From Stomorhina lunata (lineage: Eukaryota; Arthropoda; Insecta; Diptera; Rhiniidae): 64,000 nt of DNA. The notes under the pieces are model-generated. The model did not search any database and was not told where the DNA came from. It saw only the letters and a program-made list of their open reading frames with translations. A program made the position numbers and the translations under genes. Shown here one piece after another: positions 25,701 through 35,984 of this stretch. Each line of letters starts with the position of its first letter. Positions within the stretch are counted from its first letter, which is position 1. The DNA lies in the NCBI GenBank assembly GCA_933228675.1, contig OW121744.1:20139111-20203110 (forward strand), given 5' to 3'.

Positions 25701-26763
25701 TTGACTATTTATAGGAAATTTTTCGAAAATTGACTATTTATAGGAAATTTTTCGAAAATTGACTATTTATAGGAAATTTTTCGAAAATTGACTATTTATA
25801 GGAAATTTTTCGAAAATTGACTATTTATAGGAAATTTTTCGAAAATTGACTATTAGAAAATTTTTCGAAAATAGTCTATTTACAGGAGATTTTTCGAAAA
25901 TTGACTATTTATAGGTTATTTCTCGAAATTTTTATTTTTATAGGAAATTTTTCGAAAATTGACTTTTTATAGAAAATTTTTCGAAAATTGACTTTTTATA
26001 GGAAATTTTTCGAAAATTGACTTTTTATAAGAAATTTTTCAAAAATGAGCTATTTATAGGAAATTTTTGAAATCTTCTCTATTTCTAGGAAACATTTTGA
26101 AAACTGACGATTTATAGGAAATTTTTCGAAAATTGACTATTTATAGGAAATTTTTCGAAAACTTACTATTTATAGGAAATTTTTCAAAAATTTACTATTT
26201 ATAGGAAATTTTTGAAATCTTGACTATTTCTAGGAAACATTTCGAAAACTGACGATTTATAGAAAATTTTTCAAAAATTGAATATTTATAGAAAATTTTT
26301 TGAAAATTGATTTTTTATAGAAAATTTTTCGAAATTTGATTTTTTATAGGAAATTTTTCGAAAATTGATTTTTTTATAGTAAATTTTTCGAAAATTCACT
26401 ATTTATATGTAATATATAGGAAATTTATAGGAAATTTTTCGAAAATAGACTTTTGATAGAAAATTTTTCAAAAATTGATTATTTAGAGGAAATTTTTCGA
26501 AAATTTACTTTTTATAGGAAATTTCTCTAAAATTGACTATTTATAGGAAATTTTTAGCAAATTTACTATTTATAGGAAATTTTTCAAAAATTAACTATTT
26601 TTAGAAATTTTTTGAAAATATCTATCGAACTTTTAAACAAAATTTAGATCTTGTTGATGTCCGCCAGACTATCACGTCAGTCGTCTAGGGTTAAGCATAT
26701 ACGTTTTTCATTAACAAATTTTAATACTTTTTTTTACTTTTTTCAGATTGTGCCAGTGGTTAA
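13773..26763 (+). CDS. Catalytically dead ACE-like secreted protein 2 with Ser/Thr-rich N-terminal segment
   Basis: Eight exons: 13773-13799, 18096-18852, 21890-22253, 22430-22775, 22840-23060, 23439-23579, 23669-23841, 26747-26763. Joined they give 2046 nt, 681 aa. Exons 4 to 6 have exactly the lengths (346, 221, 141) and phases of exons 3 to 5 of the upstream gene, so the two are tandem duplicates. The donor of exon 4 is GTGGGG, chosen because it keeps phase. Signal peptide: MKSITLKVT from exon 1 plus FVIFNLALC. Residues about 20-75 are Ser/Thr-rich with NST/NAT sequons, a likely mucin-like O-glycosylated stretch absent from the first gene. The M2 domain follows. HEMGH is replaced by GYMAE (431-435), the third zinc ligand by S459, and the PYIRY region by NTAK, so peptidase activity is not expected; the three disulphide pairs remain. 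Introns 1, 2 and 7 (4.3, 3.0, 2.9 kb) are mostly satellite. Intron 2 has no counterpart in gene 1. The last coding exon has only five residues (NCASG). Confidence 0.92.
14110..17800. repeat. Satellite in intron 1 of ACE-like gene 2, 32-bp monomer with CATTATAAA spacer
   Basis: The left part (14110-16740) is made of diverged units with TTTTTCTATAGAAAATTTTT and spacers CGTTATAAA or CATTATAAA. The right part (16740-17760) is a regular block of about 32 copies with a 32-bp period (CATTATAAAAAA, then TTTTTCTATAGAAAAA). One irregular A/T-run unit lies at 16990-17040. In the left part a 287-bp block containing ACATAAACATGAAGAAAAG is duplicated (near 15124 and 15411). Confidence 0.95.
18853..19685. 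other. Non-repetitive left part of intron 2 of ACE-like gene 2
   Basis: Ordinary AT-rich intron sequence between the donor after exon 2 and the satellite. No embedded gene, RNA or transposon end was recognised. Confidence 0.5.
19686..21685. repeat. 31-bp satellite in intron 2 of ACE-like gene 2, about 64 copies
   Basis: Regular 31-bp units: CATATAGAAAAA, then TTTTCTATAGAAA and a T6 run. Each unit has two TATAG half-palindromes, so it looks like a dimer of a shorter ancestor. Variants recur in groups (AAACTTTTTC, AAATATTC, TAAAATTT), which points to duplication of multi-copy blocks. Confidence 0.96.
22270..22402. mobile_element. Short MITE in intron 3 of ACE-like gene 2
   Basis: Ends are inverted: ATAACCCCCTAACTCATAAAC on the left, cut here after 20 bases, and GTTTATGAATTAGGGGGTGA on the right. 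The element is about 130 bp and non-coding. A second member of the same family lies at 42482-42597. The superfamily is not clear. Confidence 0.65.
23071..23381. mobile_element. Nested fold-back element in intron 5 of ACE-like gene 2
   Basis: The inner element, 23114-23291, is a near-perfect palindrome. Arms of about 70 bp begin TTAATTCGGAAAAAACTAAT and contain GAGACGTTTATCCAATGAGA. It is bordered by TTAA on both sides. An outer inverted pair surrounds it, with ATAATATAAAGATATTGCAC on the left (about 23080-23102) and its near complement GTGCAACATCTTTATATTAT on the right (from 23351). The structure therefore looks like one palindromic MITE inserted into another inverted repeat. Together it takes up most of the 378-bp intron. 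Confidence 0.75.
23880..26690. mobile_element. piggyBac-like TTAA-flanked element carrying a 29-bp satellite
   Basis: Left end CCCTCTGCGACCGACGT (23880-23896) is preceded by TTAA (23876-23879). Right end ACGTCAGTCGTCTAGGG (26674-26690) is followed by TTAA (26691-26694). The ends are inverted and match at 13 of 17 positions, begin with CCC, and are flanked by TTAA, as in piggyBac-superfamily elements. No transposase is present; nearly all of the interior is the satellite. The similar element at 39329-39606 has ends starting CCCTAGAACGTC, which supports a local family. The whole element lies within intron 7 of ACE-like gene 2. Confidence 0.7.
23940..26620. repeat. 29-bp satellite, orientation A, about 90 copies, with higher-order structure
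   Basis: The unit is GACTATTTATAGG followed by AAATTTTTCGAAAATT. From 23960 to about 25855 copies are very uniform; from 25860 to 26620 they decay. Marker variants (CGTAAATTG near 24015, 24683, 25293; ATTGATTATTT; AGGAAAATTTTTC with an extra A) recur 668 and then 610 bases apart, that is 23 and 21 monomers plus one base. This shows duplication of large blocks. Confidence 0.96.
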
Positions 26764-26862
26764 GTAATGAAAAATTACATATAACGAAATCAACATTTAG
26801 TGATTTATTTCCAAATACTCCTACAAAAATATATCTTATAACCAAATTATATATTTTACAAA

Positions 26863-26868
26863 AATAAA
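26863..26868 (+). promoter_or_regulatory. Probable polyadenylation signal of ACE-like gene 2
   Basis: AATAAA is 100 bases after the stop codon at 26761-26763, giving a short 3' UTR as in gene 1. Confidence 0.6.
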
Positions 26869-26889
26869 TTGAAAAAAATACAATTACAC

Positions 26890-27705
26890 TTGTCAACAGG
26901 TAAAATAACAAACATGTTTAGCTATTTTTTTCATGTGTTAAGTAACAAAAAGTCGAACATTTTTCAATCTTTTCATCGACATATTTTTTAATATTTTTCC
27001 AAAATTTCAAACTTAATTTCTTTTAGAAAAATTTTGAAATCAAAGATATAATTTTTGTCATTTCAGAAAAACTGATATCGTTCCTGCATTCTAGGTAAAA
27101 TTTCAATTAAAATCCAATCTATAAATTAAAGTAACTTAATAAATATTTAATAGCTTCCAGAAAAAAAACCAAGAAAACATTTATATAACTTTTAACCTTT
27201 TTCCTTCTGTATTTCTTTAAACTCTGTTAAATACATACAATCCATTTACACAATCATCTAAATGACCTTTCACACTAACAACGGCAACATCTTGTTAAGC
27301 CATCAAATTAAATGGAACCAAATAGATAAAAAGGTACCATTTAAACTTAAGGAAAATTGCTTCTACAATAATTCCCAGAAATATAAATAAAATGATTATG
27401 AAATAGATTTAATTGGTAAAATGACACATTCTTAAATAAAATACGAAAAGTTTATAAAATAATATTTTCTTGCCGGCAAAGAGGGGTTAAGGGAAAGGTT
27501 CGATCGATGGGACCAAAGTAAATAAATGAAACCGATTTAAGGCATCAATGGTTAGTGTAATTATGTTTGGTTTTCATTTCCATTTGCCTGGTTGAGGTGA
27601 CAATGTTTTCAGTTTAACATGTGTAAAGTGTAGAGGTTGGGCTGTATGTTTTTGTGTCCCCTACCTTCATGTATAAAAGTGGGTATATAGTTTGTTAAAC
27701 CATTT
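26890..27705. other. Spacer between ACE-like gene 2 and the inverted satellite
   Basis: AT-rich non-repetitive DNA with no recognised gene. With the last exon and 3' UTR of gene 2 it forms the loop between the two oppositely oriented 29-bp arrays. Confidence 0.5.
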
Positions 27706-27707
27706 GT

Positions 27708-30700
27708 CAATTTTCGAAAAATTTCCTATAAACAGTCAATTTTCGAAAAATTTTCCTATAAATAGTCAATTTTCGAAAAATTTCCTATAAATACTCAATT
27801 TTCGAAAAATTTCCCATAAATAGTCAATTTTCGAAAAATTTCCTATAAATAGTCAATTTTCGAAAAATTTCCTATAAATAGTCAATTTTCGAAAAATTTC
27901 CTATAAATAGTCAATTTTCGAAAAAATTCCTATAAATAGTCAATTTTCGAAAAATTTCCTATAAATAGTCAATTTTCGAAAAATTTCCTATAAATAATCA
28001 ATTTTCGAAAAATTTCCCATAAATAGTCAATTTTCGAAAAATTTCCTATAAATAGTCAATTTTCGAAAAATTTCCTATAAATAGTCAATTTTCGAAAAAT
28101 TTCCTATAAATAGTCAATTTTCGAAAAATTTCCTATAAATAGTCAATTTTCGAAAAATTTCCTATAAATAGTCAATTTTCGAAAAAATTCCTATAAATAG
28201 TCAATTTTCGAAAAATTTCCTATAAATAGTCAATTTTCGAAAAATTTTCCTATAAATAGTCAATTTTCGAAAAATTTCCTATAAATACTCAATTTTCGAA
28301 AAATTTCCCATAAATAGTCAATTTTCGAAAAATTTCCTATAAATAGTCAATTTTCGAAAAATTTTCCTATAAATAGTCAATTTTCGAAAAATTTCCTATA
28401 AATACTCAATTTTCGAAAAATTTCCCATAAATAGTCAATTTTCGAAAAATTTCCTATAAATAGTCAATTTTCGAAAAATTTCCTATAAATAGTCAATTTT
28501 CGAAAAATTTCCTATAAATAGTCAATTTTCGAAAAAATTCCTATAAATAGTCAATTTTCGAAAAATTTCCTATAAATAGTCAATTTTCGAAAAATTTCCT
28601 ATAAATAATCAATTTTCGAAAAATTTCCTATAAATAGTCAATTTTCGAAAAATTTCCTATAAATAGTCAATTTTCGAAAAATTTCCTATAAATAGTCAAT
28701 TTTCGAAAAAATTCCTATAAATAGTCAATTTTCGAAAAATTTCCTATAAATAGTCAATTTTCGAAAAATTTCCTATAAATAGTCAATTTTCGAAAAATTT
28801 CCTATAAATAGTCAATTTTCGAAAAATTTCCAATAAATAGTCAATTTTCGAAAAATTTCCTATAAATAGTCAATTTTCGAAAAATATCCTATAAATAGTA
28901 AATTTTCGAAAAATTTCCTATATATAGTCAATTTTTATAAACAGTCAATTTTCGAAAAATGTCCTTTAAATAGTCAATTTTTGAAAAATTTCCTATAAAT
29001 AGTCAATTTTCGAAAAATTTCCTATAAATAGTCAATTTTCGAAAAATTTCCTATAAATAGTCAATTTTCGAAAAATTTCCTATAAACAGTCAATTTTCGA
29101 AAAATTTCCTATAAATAGTCAATTTTCGAAAAATTTCCTATAAATAGTCAATTTTCGAAAAATTTCCTATAAATAGTCAGTTTTCGAAAAATTTCCTATA
29201 AATAGTAAATTTTCGAAAAATTTCCTATAAATAGTCAATTTTCGAAAAATTTCCTATAAATAGTCAATTTTCGAAAAATTTTCCTATAAATAGTCAATTT
29301 TCGAAAAATTTCCTATAAATAGTCAATTTTCGAAAAATTTTCCTATAAATAGTAAATTTTCGAAAAATTTCCTATTAATAGTCAATATTCCAAAAATTTC
29401 CCTAAATAGTCAATTTTCGAAAATTTTCCTATAAATAGTCAATTTTCGAAAAATTTCCTATAAATACTCAATTTTCGAAAAATTTCCCATAAATAGTCAA
29501 TTTTCGAAAATTTTCCTATAAATAGTCAATTTTCGAAAAATTTCCTATAAATACTCAATTTTCGAAAAATTTCCCATAAATAGTCAATTTTCGAAAAATT
29601 TCCTATAAATAGTCAATTTTCGAAAAATTTCCTATAAATAGTCAATTTTCGAAAAATTTCCTATAAATAGTCAATTTTCGAAAAATTTCCTATAAACAGT
29701 CAATTTTCGAAAAATTTCCTATAAATAGTCAATTTTCGAAAAATTTCCTATAAATAGTCAATTTTCGAAAAATTTCCTATAAATAGTCAGTTTTCGAAAA
29801 ATTTCCTATAAATAGTAAATTTTCGAAAAATTTCCTATTAATAGTCAATATTCCAAAAATTTCCCTAAATAGTCAATTTTCGAAAAATTTCCTATAAATA
29901 GTCAATTTTCGAAAAATTTTCCTATAAATAGTCAATTTTCGAAAAATTTCCTATAAATAGTCAATTTTCGAAAAATTTCCCATAAATAGTCAATTTTCGA
30001 AAAATTTCCTATAAATAGTCAATTTTCGAAAAATTTCCTATAAATAGTCAATTTTCGAAAAATTTCCTATAAATAGTCAATTTTCGAAAAAATTCCTATA
30101 AATAGTCAATTTTCGAAAAATTTCCTATAAATAGTCAATTTTCGAAAAATTTCCTATAAATAGTCAATTTTCGAAAAATTTCCTATAAATTGTCAATTTT
30201 CGAAAAATTTCCTATAAATAGTCAATTTTCGAAAAATTTCCTATAAATAGTCAATTTTCGAAAAATTTCCTATAAATAGTCAATTTTCGAAAAATATCCT
30301 ATAAATAGTCAATTTTCGAAAAATTTCCTATATATAGTCAATTTTTGAAAAAATTTTTATTAACAGTCAATTTTCGAAAAATGTCCTTTAAATAGTCAAT
30401 TTTTGAAAAATTTCCTATAAATAGTCAATTTTTGAAAAATTTCCTATAAATAGTCAATTTTTGAAAAATTTCCTATAAATAGTCAATTTTCGAAAAATTT
30501 CCTATAAATAGTCAATTTTCGAAAAATTTCCTATAAATAGTCAATTTTCGAAAAATTTCCTATAAATAGTCAATTTTCGAAAAATTTCCTATAAATAGTC
30601 AATTTTCGAAAAATTTCCTATAAATAGTCAATTTTCGAAAAATTTCCTATAAATAGTCAATTTTCGAAAAATTTCCTATAAATAGTCAATTTTCGAAAAA

Positions 30701-30800
30701 TTTCCTATAAATAGTCAATTTTCGAAAAATTTCCTATAAATAGTCAATTTTCGAAAAATTTCCTATAAATAGTCAATATTTGAAAAATTTCGTACAAATA
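27708..30800. repeat. 29-bp satellite, orientation B (reverse complement of 23940-26620), about 105 copies
   Basis: The unit AGTCAATTTTCGAAAAA plus TTTCCTATAAAT is the reverse complement of the array in intron 7. Variant monomers are shared after complementing: ATACTCAATT with GAGTATT, ATAATCAATT with GATTATT, and TTTTCCTATA with the extra-A unit. It also has its own variants (TTTCCCATAAAT). Duplicated blocks are visible: CCTATTAATAGTCAATATTC at 29371 and 29834, and GTCCTTTAAATAGTC at 28961 and 30383. Confidence 0.96.
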
Positions 30801-31456
30801 CTCAATTTTCGAATTTTTTTACCAAAAATTTTGCAAAATTTCAAGACTATCTGTTCAAATCGACAGGAAATGCCTCAAAAATACTTTTTTAAAATTCTTA
30901 TCGATGATTTGATGAAGGGTATATAAGATTCGCTAAAGCCAATACATTATCATTGGACTGTTAGTAAGTGGGTATATATTAGCAAAGCATTTATCCTTAT
31001 GCTACTATTCTCCTCCTCAATCCCGAGCTCCATCTATTGGCCATTAAAGATTATTAGTTTTAGTTTTTAAAACAATGGAAAGAGACAGACAGACAGACAG
31101 ATGTACAGAGGGTCTCATGTGTGCAGTTGCTGATATTGACGTGTAAAGAACATGAACGCACATAAAACTGCTTATGTGTGTGTGAGTTTAAGTTAGATAG
31201 GCTCCGATTTCTCGTTAAGACCTTTCACTAGAACTTTATATAAGAGAGAATAAAAAATATTTAAAAATTAGAAAAATTGTGGGTGTTTGAATCTCCTACT
31301 GAACAAATTTAATTTTATTTAATTAAACCTGTCAATTGATCCCTTCCATCTAATATCGCAAACTATTTCGGTATAATAAGTGTAAAATCAAATCATGTCC
31401 TTCCCTACTACCCATCATTAGATAAGAACAATATTCACAAAAATTGCAATTTTCAG
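30801..31456. other. Non-satellite island with a short GACA microsatellite
   Basis: Unique AT-rich DNA with a (GACA)n run near 31084-31100. No gene was recognised before the ACE relic at 31457. Confidence 0.5.
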
Positions 31457-31530
31457 GTCATGTTACGACCATCATCTAAATATTTAACACTTGGTATTTT
31501 CATTGGAAAACTTTGAAGGCTATGAGAGTA
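31457..31530 (+). pseudogene. Relic of a third ACE-like gene (exon start)
   Basis: After an acceptor-like TTTTCAG, the sequence GTCATGTTAC then ACACTTGGTATTT matches the first bases of exon 3 of ACE-like gene 2 (GTCATGTTACACC...CACTTGGTATTTG, from 21890), including the splice boundary. Translated pieces give TWYFH and, in another frame, ENFEGYE, against TWYLYYETENFQRE in gene 2. There is a small insertion, a frameshift, and an in-frame stop (TAA) in the phase used by gene 2. GTAAGT follows directly. No other ACE exon was found around it, so it is read as a fragment of a decayed third tandem copy. Confidence 0.55.
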
Positions 31531-31649
31531 AGTACAAATGTCTGATTGTATGAAAAGGATGATTGAGATGATTCTGGTCTTACGAAATAATTTCATTAAG
31601 TTAAAGAAAGAAAAAATTAAAAATTTCTTTTTAATACTGAAAATTCCTT

Positions 31650-34600
31650 TTTTATAGGAAATTTTTCAAAAATTTCGAATTTTTATACGAAACTTTTCAA
31701 AAATTTCATTTTTTTATAGGATTTTTTTTTTTTAATTTCCTTTTTTTAACAAAATTTTTCAAAAATTTCCTTTTTTTTATAGGAAATTTTTCAAAAATTT
31801 CTTATTTTTTTAGGAAATTTTTAAAAAATTTACTATTTTTATAGGAAATTTCTTATTTTAATAGAAAATTTTTAAAAAATTCCCTATTTTTATAAGAAAT
31901 TTTTCAAAAATTCCCCATTTTTATAGGAAATTTTTTAAAAATTCCCTATTTTTATAGGAAATTTTTCAAAAATTTCCTATTTTTATAGGAAATTTTTTAA
32001 AAATTTCCTATTTTTATAGGAAATTTTTCAAAAATTTCCTATTTTTATAGGAAATTTTTCAAAAATTTCCTATTTTTATAGGAAATTTTTCAAAAATTTC
32101 CTATTTTTATAGGAAATTTTTCAAAAATTTCCTATTTTTATAGGAAATTTTTCAAAAATTTCCTATTTTTATAGGAAATTTTTCAAAAATTTCCTATTTT
32201 TATAGGAAATTTTTCAAAAATTTCCTATTTTTATAGGAAATTTTTCAAAAATTTCCTATTTTTATAGGAAATTTTTCAAAAATTTCCTATTTTTATAGGA
32301 AATTTTTCAAAAATTTCCTATTTTTATAGGAAATTTTTCAAAAATTTCCTATTTTTATAGGAAATTTTTCAAAAATTTCCTATTTTTATAGGAAATTTTT
32401 CAAAAATTTCCTATTTTTATAGGAAATTTTTCAAAAATTTCCTATTTTTATAGGAAATTTTTCAAAAATTTCCTATTTTTATAGGAAATTTTTCAAAAAT
32501 TTCCTATTTTTATAGGAAATTTTTCAAAAATTTCCTATTTTTATAGGAAATTTTTCAAAAATTTCCTATTTTTATAGGAAATTTTTCAAAAATTTCCTAT
32601 TTTTATAGGAAATTTTTCAAAAATTTCCTATTTTTATAGGAAATTTTTCAAAAATTTCCTATTTTTATAGGAAATTTTTCAAAAATTTCCTATTTTTATA
32701 GGAAATTTTTCAAAAATTTCCTATTTTTATAGGAAATTTTTCAAAAATTTCCTATTTTTATAGGAAATTTTTCAAAAATTTCCTATTTTTATAGGAAAAT
32801 TTTCAAAAATTTCCTATTTTTATAGGAAATTTTTCAAAAATTTCCTATTTTTATAGGAAATTTTTCAAAAATTTCCTATTTTTATAGGAAATTTTTCAAA
32901 AATTTCCTATTTTTATAAGAAATTTTTCAAAAATTTCCTATTTTTATAGGAAATTTTTCAAAAATTTCCTATTTTTATAGGAAATTTTTCAAAAATTTCC
33001 TATTTTTATAGGAAATTTTTCAAAAATTTCCTATTTTTATAGGAAATTTTTCAAAAATTTCCTATTTTTATAGGAAATTTTTCAAAAATTTCCTATTTTT
33101 ATAGGAAATTTTTCAAAAATTTCCTATTTTTATAGGAAATTTTTGAAAAATTTCCTATTTTTATAGGAAATTTTTCAAAAATTTCCTATTTTTATAGGAA
33201 ATTTTTCAAAAATTTCCTATTTTTATAGGAAATTTTTCAAAAATTTCCTATTTTTATAGGAAATTTTTCAAAAATTTCCTATTTTTATAGGAAATTTTTC
33301 AAAAATTTCCTATTTTTATAGGAAATTTTTCAAAAATTTCCTATTTTTATAGGAAATTTTTCAAAAATTTCCTATTTTTATAGGAAATTTTTCAAAAATT
33401 TCCTATTTTTATAGGAAATTTTTCAAAAATTTCCTATTTTTATAGGAAATTTTTCAAAAATTTCCTATTTTTATAGGAAATTTTTCAAAAATTTCCTATT
33501 TTTATAGGAAATTTTTGAAAAATTATAGGAAATTTTTCAAAAATTTCCTATTTTTATAGGAAATTTTTCAAAAATTTCCTATTCTTATAGGAAATTTTTC
33601 AAAAATTTCCTATTTTTATAGGAAATTTTTCAAAAATTTCCTATTTTTATAGGAAATTTTTCAAAAATTTCCTATTTTTATAGGAAATTTTTCAAAAATT
33701 TCCTATTTTTATAGGAAATTTTTCAAAAATTTCCCATTTTTATAGGAAATTTTTCAAAAATTTCCTATTTTTATAGGAAATTTTTCAAAAATTTCCTATT
33801 TTTGTAGGAAATTTTTCAAAAATTTCCTATTTTTGTAGGAAATTTTTCAAAAATTTCCTATTTTTATAGGAAATTTTTCAAAAATTTCCTATTTTTATAG
33901 GAAATTTTTCAAAAATTTCCTATTTTTATAGGAAATTTTTCAAAAATTTCCTATTTTTATAGGAAAATTTTCAAAAATTTCCTATTTTTATAGGAAATTT
34001 TTCAAAAATTTCCTATTTTTATAGGAAATTTTTCAAAAATTTCCTATTTTTATACGAAATTTTTCAAAAATTTCCTATTTTTATAGGAAATTTTTCAAAA
34101 ATTTCTTATTTTTATAGGAAATTTTTCAAAAATTTCCTATTTTTATAGGAAATTTTTCAAAAATTTCCTATTTTTATAGGAAATTTTTCAAAAATTTCCT
34201 ATTTTTATAGGAAATTTTTCAAAAATTTCCTATTTTTATAGGAAATTTTTCAAAAATTTCCTATTTTTATAGGAAATTTTTCAAAAATTTCCTATTTTTA
34301 TAGGAAATTTTTCAAAAATTTCCTATTTTTATAGGAAATTTTTCAAAAATTTCCTATTTTTATAGGAAATTTTTCAAAAATTTCCTATTTTTATAGGAAA
34401 TTTTTCAAAAATTTCCTATTTTTATAGGAAATTTTTCAAAAATTTCCTATTTTTATAGGAAATTTTTCAAAAATTTCCTATTTTTATAGGAAATTTTTCA
34501 AAAATTTCCTATTTTTATAGGAAATTTTTCAAAAATTTCCTATTTTTATAGGAAATTTTTCAAAAATTTCCTATTTTTATAGGAAATTTTTCAAAAATTT

Positions 34601-35250
34601 CCTATTTTTATTGGAAATTTTTCAAAAATTTCCTATTTTTATAGGAAATTTTTCAAAAATTTCCTATTTTTATAGGAAATTTTTCAAAAATTTCCTATTT
34701 TTATAGGAAATTTTTCAAAAATTTCCTATTTTTATAGGAAATTTTTCAAAAATTTCCTATTTTTATAGGAAATTTTTCAAAAATTTCCTATTTTTATAGG
34801 AAATTTTTCAAAAATTTCCTATATTTAAAGGAAATTTTTCAAAAATTTCCTATTTTTATAGGAAATTTTTCAATAATTTCCTATTTTTATAGGAAATTTT
34901 TCAATAATTTCCTATTTTTATAGGAAATTTTTAAATAATTTCCTATTTTTATAGGAAATTTTTCAATAATTTCTAGTTTTTATAGGAAAATTTTCAATAA
35001 TTTCTAGTTTTTATAGGAAATTTTTCAATAATTTCTAGTTTTTATAGGAAATTTTTCAAAAATTTCCTGTTTTTATAGGAAATTTTTTAAAAATTTCCTG
35101 TTTTTATAGGAAATTTTTTAAAAATTTCTTATTTTTATAGGAAATTTTTTAAAAATTTCTTATTTTTATAGGAAATTTTTTAAAAATTTCTTATTTTTAT
35201 AGGAAATTTTTTAAAAATTTCTTATTCTTATAAGAAATTTTTCAAAATTT
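31650..35250. repeat. 31-bp satellite with near-palindromic monomer, about 115 copies
   Basis: The unit is ATAGGAAATTTTTC followed by AAAAATTTCCTATTTTT. Each monomer can pair with itself: AGGAAATTTTT and AAAAATTTCCT flank a single C. From 31960 to 34810 copies are almost identical, with rare changes such as a deleted half-unit near 33520. Both ends are decayed (31650-31950, 34830-35250), as expected when unequal exchange homogenises the middle. No inverted terminal sequence was seen at its borders. Confidence 0.97.
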
Positions 35251-35259
35251 TTCATTTTT

Positions 35260-35980
35260 GAATTCAATATTATAGAATTTGTATATAAATTGACATCTTT
35301 TGATATTGGAAATTAGTATATACAAATTATGGCTTTCCCCTATTCATACCTTCTTTAGAAACCTTAAACACATCTGTCTTTTCCAGCAATTAAACAATTC
35401 GATTCAAAGCTGGTTAATAAAACATCTTTAATACTTTACCTAGAAACTCATCTAATCTTCAATAATCCAATTTGTACCTTTTGAATTTATTAAATTCTCA
35501 AAACAAAAGCAAACTTTTTAGAGCTCATTATCACCAATAAACCCCTTCCCACCCACCAAATATCCCATCATTATTAAACAAAAGCCCATTAAATGCAGCG
35601 AATAATGGAAACAGGACCGAACGACCCCCTCTGGTTCATCAACAAACAAAAAGAAAGCGTCGTAACCTTTTCAAGCTGCTTAAGCTTTGAAATAGATTTT
35701 TATTGAAATTTGTTAGATACTATTTCTTTGACTTAACTCTTACAACTTCCAACAGTTTTTGGTTCTTTAACACTCCACCATTTACGTTTTCCACATCATT
35801 TACCAGAATGTTAATAAAGTTTTAAGTATTCATTACATTCTTTCGGTAGAATTTGTATGGGGTGTAGGGCACAATTTCAAATCATCCATTAGATGGTGAC
35901 TTAAGGGAAAAACCACAGGTCCTAGAGGAAAATAATAGCGAAAACTTTAAAAATTTGCTACAAAAATAAGACATTTTTGA
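35260..35980. other. Unique AT-rich spacer
   Basis: No gene, RNA or transposon ends recognised. Acceptor-like TTTTCCAG near 35380 is not followed by a convincing coding exon. Confidence 0.45.
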
Positions 35981-35984
35981 CATT

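Noticed and set aside
23940..30800. Opposite array orientation as an assembly artefact
   Set aside because: Not excluded, but the arrays have private variants and different block structures, and each is joined to unique flanks, so a simple duplicate misjoin is unlikely.
31650..35250. CRISPR-like array
   Set aside because: The monomers are contiguous with no unique spacers, and the host is an animal.
35370..35640. Possible exon after TTTTCCAG near 35380
   Set aside because: No ACE-like or other recognisable peptide in any frame, and stops are frequent.
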